The position numbers were made by a program, and so were the translations under genes. A DNA stretch of 64,000 nucleotides, from contig CAZAGI010000012.1 of the NCBI GenBank assembly GCA_964484765.1, positions 62,001 through 126,000 on the forward strand. The letters run 5' to 3'. Origin of the DNA: DSVQ01 sp964484765 (lineage in GTDB: Bacteria; Planctomycetota; Planctomycetia; Planctomycetales; Planctomycetaceae). How positions within the stretch are numbered: the stretch's first letter is position 1; each line of letters begins with the position of its first letter. Under the pieces are notes generated by a model. The model saw nothing but the letters and a program-made list of their open reading frames with translations, was not told the origin of the DNA and ran no database searches. Below are positions 1 to 6,700 of this stretch, one piece after another.

Positions 1-2
1 CG

Positions 3-293
3 GCGATCACCACGCACAATCAGGGAAACCACGCCGTCCGTTCGGAGAAATGGCGGTACATCCGCTACGCCGACGGTTCGCAGGAACTCTACGATATGGC
101 CGCCGATCCCAACGAGTGGACCAATCTCGCAGGCAAACCGGAGCACGCCACCGTCATCAGCGAACACGCTCAATGGATGCCGAAGATCGATCTCCCCGCC
201 GCCCCCGGCAGTCAACACCGCTTGCTAGAACGGGTTGATGGTGAATGGCAATGGGAAGGGAAGCGGATCGTGCCGAGTGAGTTGGAACGGTGA
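3..293 (+). CDS. C-terminal end of a sulfatase (5' truncated by window edge)
   Basis: Only the last 96 codons are present; the reading frame is open from base 3 to the stop at 291-293. The tail carries the pattern typical of type I sulfatases, where a substrate-facing strand (EKWRYIRYADGSQELYDM) leads into an LYD-x(4)-DP-x-E-x-x-NLA motif, here LYDMAADPNEWTNLAG. The family hydrolyses sulfate esters, mostly on polysaccharides, and planctomycetes carry many exported copies. The catalytic formylglycine site would lie upstream of the window, so activity cannot be judged. It resembles the iduronate-2-sulfatase-like subgroup, but substrate cannot be inferred. No terminator is visible in the 80 bases after the stop. 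Confidence 0.85.
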   Translation, partial: AITTHNQGNHAVRSEKWRYIRYADGSQELYDMAADPNEWTNLAGKPEHATVISEHAQWMPKIDLPAAPGSQHRLLERVDGEWQWEGKRIVPSELER

Positions 294-373
294 AGTCGGT
301 TCCTTCGCCTGATATGCTTTTGCACGATGCGCAGGCAATCGGCACGACAACACACTATTGAACCAGGCGCAGC

Positions 374-1213
374 ATGTTGTCAGAGTTCACAAAAGAGACG
401 TGCGTTCAAAAGTATCAAGAATTGAAGCTGTCGAGGAACGGCGGCGTTCCGAAACGTGACGAATTCTTGAACTTTGCGAAGATTGATGAACGAAAGCTGG
501 GACGCCTCTTTGGAAAGAACGCCTACTCGCAGCTTCAGAAAGCTGCTGGTGACGCTCCGAACAAGTTGCAATTGGAACGAACTCCAACAGCAACCATCAT
601 GATGCAGTTCGCTCGTCTGGTGGCTGAGTTGGAACGGATCCCAGTTTATTCTGAGTGGGATCATCGCGGCTTCTCACCCACAGATAAAGGACTGAGAACA
701 ACTCACGGCATTAAGTGGTCAGAATTCCCAACCAGATTTATCGAGTGGGTACAGGACACTAGCGCAACCGGCTTTGATGATATCGTGCAAATCATCGAAG
801 CGAAGTCGTCAAAAATCTCCCAGAAACGTGACAGCAACGACGGCAAATTCTCCCGGTTGATTAGCGATGTCAGAGCCTGGGTACCGGCGAGACGCAGAAA
901 CAGCGAAGCGGAATACAAAATCGAACTGAGGAAGCATCTTGAATCGCTCAAGCATTTGATGAACGAGGAAGTCGGTGACAGCAGATGCGACTTGGTTGTT
1001 AGTGGAAAATTCGCCATTGAAATCAAGAAAGACCCAGACCAGTCGGAATACGATCGACTTTTTGGGCAAGTTGCCCGCCACCTCCACGCTCATTGCAAAG
1101 TCGTTGTTCTCATTCTGGAGGCAACACGAAAGGACAAGTTTGATGCGTTTACAACAATCGTTGACAAGTATCTGAACGTCGACAAGAACTCGATTGACAT
1201 CATCTGTCGTTGA
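374..1213 (+). CDS. Putative nuclease: two HNH-associated-type repeats plus PD-(D/E)XK-like C-terminal domain
   Basis: A 279-residue protein without signal peptide or membrane segment. Residues about 10-57 and 75-125 look like two copies of the small helical repeat found beside HNH homing endonucleases: each has a basic helix, a G-x-P-x-x-x-x-(F/W) turn and an aromatic W/Y at the end. No HNH motif is present. Residues about 205-260 instead fit a restriction-endonuclease fold, with an Asp in CDLVV, an E-x-K in FAIEIKK and a downstream Gln in FGQVARHL. The product may therefore bind DNA through the repeats and cut through the C-terminal domain. Base composition is visibly less GC-rich than the neighbours, which suggests transfer. 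The start ATG at 374 has only a weak AGG upstream. Function is inferred from fold patterns only. Confidence 0.6.
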   Translation: MLSEFTKETCVQKYQELKLSRNGGVPKRDEFLNFAKIDERKLGRLFGKNAYSQLQKAAGDAPNKLQLERTPTATIMMQFARLVAELERIPVYSEWDHRGFSPTDKGLRTTHGIKWSEFPTRFIEWVQDTSATGFDDIVQIIEAKSSKISQKRDSNDGKFSRLISDVRAWVPARRRNSEAEYKIELRKHLESLKHLMNEEVGDSRCDLVVSGKFAIEIKKDPDQSEYDRLFGQVARHLHAHCKVVVLILEATRKDKFDAFTTIVDKYLNVDKNSIDIICR

Positions 1214-1386
1214 GTTTCCGCTCCGACAAGTATCTGTATGTCGGCAATCACGCGGTGGAATCAGCGCGAGGCGCGAAACCGCAGGCGGGGTTGGCGGGCG
1301 ATTCGTTTCGACGGTAAACTGGGCCATTCGCCGTGCGCGGACTGCGCTGGAAGTCTCGTTTTCGTAATGATTTGGATCGATTGCCG

Positions 1387-2475
1387 ATGGATGCTCCTCA
1401 CGTGATGGCGGACCGTTCGACCGACTGGCATGCTCTGGCGGATCGCGTGCTCGACGGGCACCAGATCAACGTTGAGGAAGGGCTGGCCATTCTCCGCAGC
1501 CCGGATGTCGAACTGCTCGATCTCCTCGCCGCGACGTATCGCATCCGTCGCCATCACCACGGGCACAAGGTCCATCTCTACTTCCTGAAGAACGCCAAGA
1601 GCGGCCTTTGCCCGGAAGATTGCGGTTACTGCTCGCAGTCGATCATCTCCGACGCCCCGATTCCGCGGTACGCGCTGCTCAATGAAGCAAAGCTGATGGA
1701 AGGGGCCGCGCGGGCCGTCGAAAGCCAGGCGCGGACGTACTGCATCGTGGCGTCCGGCCGTGGTCCGAGTGATCGGGAAGTCGGTCACATCGCCAGTACC
1801 GTCAAGAAGATCAAGGACGAACACGGTCTCCACATCTGCTGCTGCCTCGGGCTGCTCACCCCCGAGCAAGCCAGGACGCTGAAAGACGCCGGGGTGGACC
1901 GCATCAACCACAATCTCAACAGCAGCCGCGGTTTCTATGAGAAAATCTGTTCGACGCACACCTACGAGGACCGCATCAACACGCTGAAGACGTGCCGGGA
2001 CGCCGGGCTGGAATTGTGCAGCGGGCTCATCGTCGGTATGGGCGAAACCGACCGCGATCTGGTCGACGTGGCGTTCGAACTGCGGGAACTCAACGTCCAT
2101 TCCACGCCGGTGAATTTCCTGCACGCGATCGATGGCACGCCGCTGGGTGATGTCCGCGAACTGACGCCGCGGGAATGTCTGCGGGCGTTGTGCCTGTTCC
2201 GGATGGCAAACCCGCAGGCGGAACTCCGCGTCTCCGGCGGCCGCGAAGTGAACTTGCGGTCGATGCAGGCGATGAGCCTGTACGCTGCCAATTCGATGTT
2301 CGTCAGCGACTACCTCACCACGAAGGGCCAGCCCGCGGAAGACGACTTCAAGATGGTGGAAGACCTCGGCTTTGAGATCATCATCGGCGACCACGAAGCC
2401 CACCAGGAATGGAAAGCCCGCCAAGGCGGTGCACCGACGGTGGCGAGTTGTGAGACGAACGGCTGCGGGCACTAA
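1387..2475 (+). CDS. bioB: Biotin synthase
   Basis: A radical SAM enzyme that inserts sulfur into dethiobiotin, the last step of biotin synthesis, in the cytoplasm. The CPEDCGYC motif (C-x3-C-x2-C) binds the SAM-cleaving 4Fe-4S cluster. YCIVASGRGP, CCCLGL, RINHNLNSS and CSGLIVGMGE match the conserved blocks of the family, including the extra cysteines that ligate the sulfur-donor cluster. The frame is open from a GTG at 1333, but the first 18 codons look unlike BioB; ATG at 1387 (362 residues) or 1405 is more likely, and neither has a strong ribosome site. The gene stands alone: no bioA, bioD or bioF lies nearby. Its stop codon overlaps the ribosome site of the next gene, so the two may be coupled. 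Confidence 0.93.
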   Translation: MDAPHVMADRSTDWHALADRVLDGHQINVEEGLAILRSPDVELLDLLAATYRIRRHHHGHKVHLYFLKNAKSGLCPEDCGYCSQSIISDAPIPRYALLNEAKLMEGAARAVESQARTYCIVASGRGPSDREVGHIASTVKKIKDEHGLHICCCLGLLTPEQARTLKDAGVDRINHNLNSSRGFYEKICSTHTYEDRINTLKTCRDAGLELCSGLIVGMGETDRDLVDVAFELRELNVHSTPVNFLHAIDGTPLGDVRELTPRECLRALCLFRMANPQAELRVSGGREVNLRSMQAMSLYAANSMFVSDYLTTKGQPAEDDFKMVEDLGFEIIIGDHEAHQEWKARQGGAPTVASCETNGCGH

Positions 2476-2513
2476 GGAAAATCTGAATGCAAATCATGAA
2501 GGAAAATCTGAAT
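2474..2513. repeat. 15-bp direct repeat at the bioB 3' end
   Basis: AAGGAAAATCTGAAT occurs at 2474-2488 and again at 2499-2513. The first copy covers the last base of the bioB TAA and supplies an AAGGA ribosome site; the second lies inside the next gene. A local duplication or an insertion boundary would both give this picture. Confidence 0.75.
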
Positions 2514-2951
2514 CTTGCCGGGGAGTACCGCGTCGCAGCAGAGCTATTTAAACGAAACCTTTTCGCCACAATCACGTATGGGAATAGGAAGGGCACGGAT
2601 ATTTATGCGATTGGCTCTTCTCGAAAAGCGGCCGTCGTTGAAGTGAAGGCAAGTCAGTCAACTCGCTTTGTGACGGGCTTCTATCAAAAGTACGGCGACA
2701 AAACTCTTCCACATCCAGACTTCTGGGTTCTCTGCTATTTCAGCGACGAACGTGACCGTTTCTTTGTGCTAGACCATAACGAACTCGCCAAGGTTCAAGG
2801 GCTGCGAAATTCACGTGGAAAGGAACTTCCTCACGAAGAGTATGCAACCTCGGCAGCAAAAGGTGTCGACAACGTCCTGTTGAGAGACGTGGAGCTGTTT
2901 GAGGGGCAATGGCAGAAGATATTGGATCATTGCAACCAAGCCTGCGCTTGA
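2487..2951 (+). CDS. Small PD-(D/E)XK nuclease-like protein
   Basis: A 154-residue cytoplasmic protein. The order GEYRVAAELFKRNL, then GTDIYAIG, then AAVVEVKAS is the core of Holliday-resolvase-like and related PD-(D/E)XK nucleases: a leading helix with Glu, a catalytic Asp (GTD), and E-x-K (VEVK). The second half (HPDFWVLCYF, RFFVLDHNEL) resembles uncharacterised short proteins of this fold that occur as isolated genes in many bacteria. ATG at 2487 follows AAGGA at 2474-2478 with good spacing; ATG at 2496 is an alternative. Together with the gene at 374 it flanks bioB with two nuclease-fold genes, and it shares that gene's lower GC look. Whether it cleaves DNA or is an inactive relative is not decidable here. 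Confidence 0.65.
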   Translation: MQIMKENLNLAGEYRVAAELFKRNLFATITYGNRKGTDIYAIGSSRKAAVVEVKASQSTRFVTGFYQKYGDKTLPHPDFWVLCYFSDERDRFFVLDHNELAKVQGLRNSRGKELPHEEYATSAAKGVDNVLLRDVELFEGQWQKILDHCNQACA

Positions 2952-2967
2952 CGTTAGAGCGGGGTGG

Positions 2968-3001
2968 CCGGGGCTGGACGACCAACGGGAGGAAGCCCCG
3001 G
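2968..3001. repeat. Stem-loop repeat after the nuclease gene
   Basis: CCGGGGCT at 2968-2975 pairs with AGCCCCGG at 2994-3001 across an 18-base loop. It follows the stop at 2951 by 16 bases and lacks a T-run, so it looks more like a dispersed REP-type element than a classical terminator, though it could slow transcription. Confidence 0.6.
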
Positions 3002-3080
3002 TGAGCGTTTCGCCGACGTTCCTATCGAATTAAGCCAAGATCGTGGCCACGTCGTTACGAGTCGTCGCTGAGGAACAGGG

Positions 3081-3262
3081 ATTATTGCCGACATCCTCGA
3101 ATTGTTGGCGCGGATCGAACGCAAGCGGCTGTGGGCCTATTTCCACAAGGACTGGCTGTTGCAGATTCGCGAACTGCTCCGGCCGCAATTGCCGCGCGAA
3201 ACTGGCAATCTTTGTCGAATCGGAAACGGTCGTCATCTCCCTCGGCTTGATGCGGCCATCTC
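3081..3262 (+). pseudogene. Decayed fragment resembling the start of a DUF4058-family protein
   Basis: The 2952-3391 interval holds no intact gene. From 3081 one frame reads DILELLARIERKRLWAYFHK, followed by a DWLLQIRELLRPQLP stretch, and after about 3198 the sense continues in the next frame as LAIFVESETVVISLG. Joined, this resembles the N-terminal part of DUF4058 proteins (a W..FH motif followed by an L..QLP..Y turn and a V.SE strand), as recalled. A frameshift and loss of the rest would leave this remnant. No start codon or ribosome site is convincing. It could be chance, but the continuity of sense across the shift argues for a degraded gene. Confidence 0.35.
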
Positions 3263-3320
3263 AGGGAAGTGCTCGGCGAGTTGAGTATTCGGCAGCAATT
3301 CCACATTGGTGAATACTTGC

Positions 3321-3349
3321 TTGACTTTCATCGTCTAGTCGACTAAATC
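3321..3349 (+). promoter_or_regulatory. Candidate promoter and BlaI operator
   Basis: A TTGACT box lies at 3321-3326, and a perfect 10-bp palindrome TAGTCGACTA lies at 3336-3345, inside the expected spacer/-10 zone and 46 bases before the blaI-like start. BlaI/MecI dimers bind short palindromes over their own promoters, so autoregulation is plausible. The -10 element is not clear. Confidence 0.4.
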
Positions 3350-3391
3350 TAATGCGGTAGATGTCCGACGTATCGAGGAGGCCGCCTGGCC

Positions 3392-3763
3392 ATGGGTCGA
3401 ACACAACTGGGACGGGTGCAGCTCCGCATCATGCAGGTGTTGTGGAACAAGGGGCGGGCGACGGCGCGCGAGATTACCGATCAGCTCAACGCCGCCGAGC
3501 CGATTGCGCACAGCACAGTGCAGACGCTGCTGCGCGGGCTGGAGGAAAAAGGAGCCGTGACCCATGCCGCTGAGGGACGGACCTTTGTCTTCCTACCGCT
3601 CGTCGCCGAACAAAAGTTCAAGCACAGCGCAACGCGGGATCTGGTTGACCGCGTCTTTGACGGCAGCGTGGCCGGCCTCGTCGCCCATCTGCTCAAGCAC
3701 GAAAAAGTCTCCCGTCAGGAAATCGAACAGATCCGCAAGTGGATCGATCGCGACGCGAAATAG
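3392..3763 (+). CDS. BlaI/MecI/CopY-family transcriptional repressor
   Basis: A 123-residue protein with the N-terminal winged helix of the BlaI family (LGRVQLRIMQVLWNKGRATA, then REITDQLN and STVQTLLRGLEEKGAV) and the C-terminal dimerisation helices (SVAGLVAHLLKHEKVSRQEI). In beta-lactam systems the repressor is released after proteolysis triggered by a membrane M56 protease, and that partner is the next gene, 14 bases downstream. AGGAGG at 3376-3381 sits 10 bases before the ATG and fixes the start. A palindrome in the promoter region (3336-3345) is a likely binding site. In planctomycetes such pairs are numerous and usually not tied to beta-lactam resistance; no beta-lactamase gene is nearby. 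Confidence 0.9.
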   Translation: MGRTQLGRVQLRIMQVLWNKGRATAREITDQLNAAEPIAHSTVQTLLRGLEEKGAVTHAAEGRTFVFLPLVAEQKFKHSATRDLVDRVFDGSVAGLVAHLLKHEKVSRQEIEQIRKWIDRDAK

Positions 3764-3777
3764 AGATCGGAGTCACC

Positions 3778-6700
3778 ATGTCGTGGCCGCAGACGCAGAT
3801 CACCTTGCTTGAGACCGCCATCACGGTCACTGGCTTCCTTGCCAACTGGTTGTTGCAGACGACCATCCTCATCTCCGCAGGAATTGGCATCGGCCGCCTG
3901 TTGCAAGGCAGGGGCGCCGCGGTGCAGTCCATCGTTTATCGAACGACATTGGCCACGGTGGCGGCCTGTCCGCTGGTGACCGGTCTGTTTTCCTTGACTG
4001 GCGTTTCGGGTTGGTCGTGGACCATGCCGAGCGGATGGTCCTCCCCAGCGATCCCGGTGGCTGCGGAGTCGCCGCCTCTCACCACCGTGGATCAACCGCT
4101 TCTTGGTCGCGCTGCGGAAATCAACGAGGCAAATCTGCCGGCTCCTTCGACAACGCTGGTCAGCGATTTCGCCCAAACCAACGTGGAGCCACAACCGCCG
4201 ACAACGATTGACGTCGGCCTCCACCGATCCGCAGCGATCGCTTCCCCGACTGTGGTCCGCGATCATACGGCTGACACGGACTCCGCTCAGCGGGCACCGG
4301 CAGTCAGTCTGTTTGGGGTTGTGGCGGTCGGTGTGGCCGGATTATGGGCGGTGGCCAGCATTATTCTGCTGCTGCGACTGGCCATGGCCTGGAAGCGCGT
4401 CGCGGCCCTGCGACGGCGGGCGATCCCCGCGGAACCGGAGGTGCTGGCGTTGTGTCGCGAACTCGCAGCCACCTTCGACGTTGACCCGCCGGATGTGTTG
4501 CGGAGTCCCTATGTGCCCAGTCCGTTTCTCACCGGTGTGTTTCGTCCCGCTGTGCTCCTTCCGGAAGCGGGTCTGGAATTGCCGCTGCGGGAAGTGTTGA
4601 TTCACGAGTTGGCCCATCTTCAGCGGCGTGATTGTGTTTGGAATCTCTGTCGGCAGGTGCTTCTGTCGGTCCATGGGATTCAGCCACTGTTGTGGAGACT
4701 TTCACGGCGAATGGATGAAACGGCGGAAGAAGTCTGTGATGACTACGTCATGCATTTCGGCGGTGATCGCGAGAACTATGCACGCCGATTGGTGGATTTG
4801 GCCGAACTCGCCACGGTTCCCGTGGCAGCGGTGGGCGTCGGGATGGTGTTGCTGCGCTCGGTGCTGGCGCGACGCGTGATGCGGATTCTGGACTCCTCGC
4901 GCTCGCTCTCAACCGGCGTGGGACGGCGGGTCCTCTGGTCGGTCCTGGCGGGCGGTCTGGCCTGCACGCTGTGCATGGGGTTGATCGGTCTCGAAGCCCG
5001 ATCGTCGCTCGCGAAAGCGGAGTCCGCGTTGGCTGCGCAACCGGGCGTCACAGCAGAAACGGCGACTCCGGCCGAGCAGGAGCCGGTGTCAGTGTATGCC
5101 GGGCAGGTTGTGGACCCGAATGGACAACCGGTCGCGGGGGCGAAGATTTATCTGGTGTACTACGTGCCTGACCTCACGGGACTGCTCGTTCCGAATTGGA
5201 AGTCGCGCGCGACGACCGATGCGACGGGACGATTCCAGTTTTCGATGCGCGACGAGGACTTTGGCGAGAACGCGAGTTCACGGGAATGGAAAGCAGCGGC
5301 AATCTGTGCGGTTGCCGATGGGCACGGGTTTGCCTGGTCGATGGCGGCATTGTTCGAACCCGATGGCAAGACCGTGGAGAAATGGCGTGCTTTGCTGCCG
5401 ACGACGTCCGTTCAACATCGTGAGTACCTGCAAAGACACCTCGACGAGTTCGGCAAACCCTTGCGGTTGACCGCCGATGACCAACCACTGCGGGGGCAGA
5501 TTGTCGACATCAACGGAGCACCGGTAGCGGGGGCGAAACTCACATTGCGGCATGTGGACACCGGATACGACGAACGCCTCGATCAATGGCTCGCGGCAAC
5601 CAGGCTCGAACAGGCCGACTTCTACTCGGCTCGAGAAAAGACGCCCAAGTCGATCAACGGCCCTCAGGTGCGGTCACTTGTTGTCCCCGCGGTGACCGAT
5701 CGAGACGGAAAGTTTGTCCTCCGCGGCATCGGAAACAACCGCCTTGTGGAGCTCCTGATCGAAGGCCCCGGCATTCAATCCGACAAACTCGTGGCCCGCA
5801 CACAACCGGGTGACAAAGTGGAACTGCTGCAACAATGGAGCGCGCCGGAGCTTGGCAAGTTTGTCGTTCATCCCCATCAGTTCGTGCACATCGCCGGTCC
5901 GTCGAAGCCCGTCATCGGAATGGTGAAAGATCAGGAAACAGGAGCGCCGCTTCCCGGCGTCTTCGTTGTGAGCCAGAAACGGCACGGGCACCCGATTTCC
6001 GGATGGGGACAGGACTTTGTCCGGACCGTCAGCGGTCCCGATGGACGCTTCCGGCTGGAAGGGCTGCCGATCGGGAGTGACAACCAGATCGCGGCCATCG
6101 CACCGACGAATAGTCCCTATTTCTCGATGAGACAGGCTGCCAGAACAGACGCAGCGGGAGCGGTCGTCGAGGTGAACTTTGCCCTGCTGCCGGGCCTGTG
6201 GATCAATGGCCGCGTGACCGACAAGGCCACCGGAAAAGGCCTCTCCGGAACGGTGACGTACTTTGCTTTCAACGACAATCCGCAATTGAAGTCTGTGGGA
6301 CGGTTGGGATACGTCGACGAGCGCGAACGGCTGCGAGTGCGTGAAGACGGTCGATTCCGGATTGCCGGTTTAGCGGGACGGGGAATCGTCGCATTTCAGG
6401 CGGATGAGCACGAACAATACCCCCGCGCGATCGGTGCCGACCAGATTGACGGCGCGAAGCCGTTCGGCGGAGGAATGCCAGTTTTTTCGACACAACCCAC
6501 GACCTGCGTGGCGGCGAATTATCACATCCTTGCTGGAGTGAATCCCCAGCGCGATGGCCCGGAGATCGCGCTCGAGTGGCAACTGGATTCCGGGATCACG
6601 GTCGAGGGAAAAGTGGTCGACAGCGACGGGAAGTCATTAGCCACGGCTCTGTACAGCGGCCGCTTGAAAGAGTTCACCGCCTGGCGAACCGTGAAACCCG

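Noticed and set aside
1163..1236. Repeated 12-mer GACAAGTATCTG at 1163-1174 and 1225-1236
   Set aside because: Short, single pair, and flanking bases differ after a few positions; could be chance or a small local duplication.
1261..2472. Long open frame on the - strand opposite bioB
   Set aside because: It lies wholly antisense to a well-supported gene and reads as a Arg/Ala/Val-rich shadow with no family pattern.
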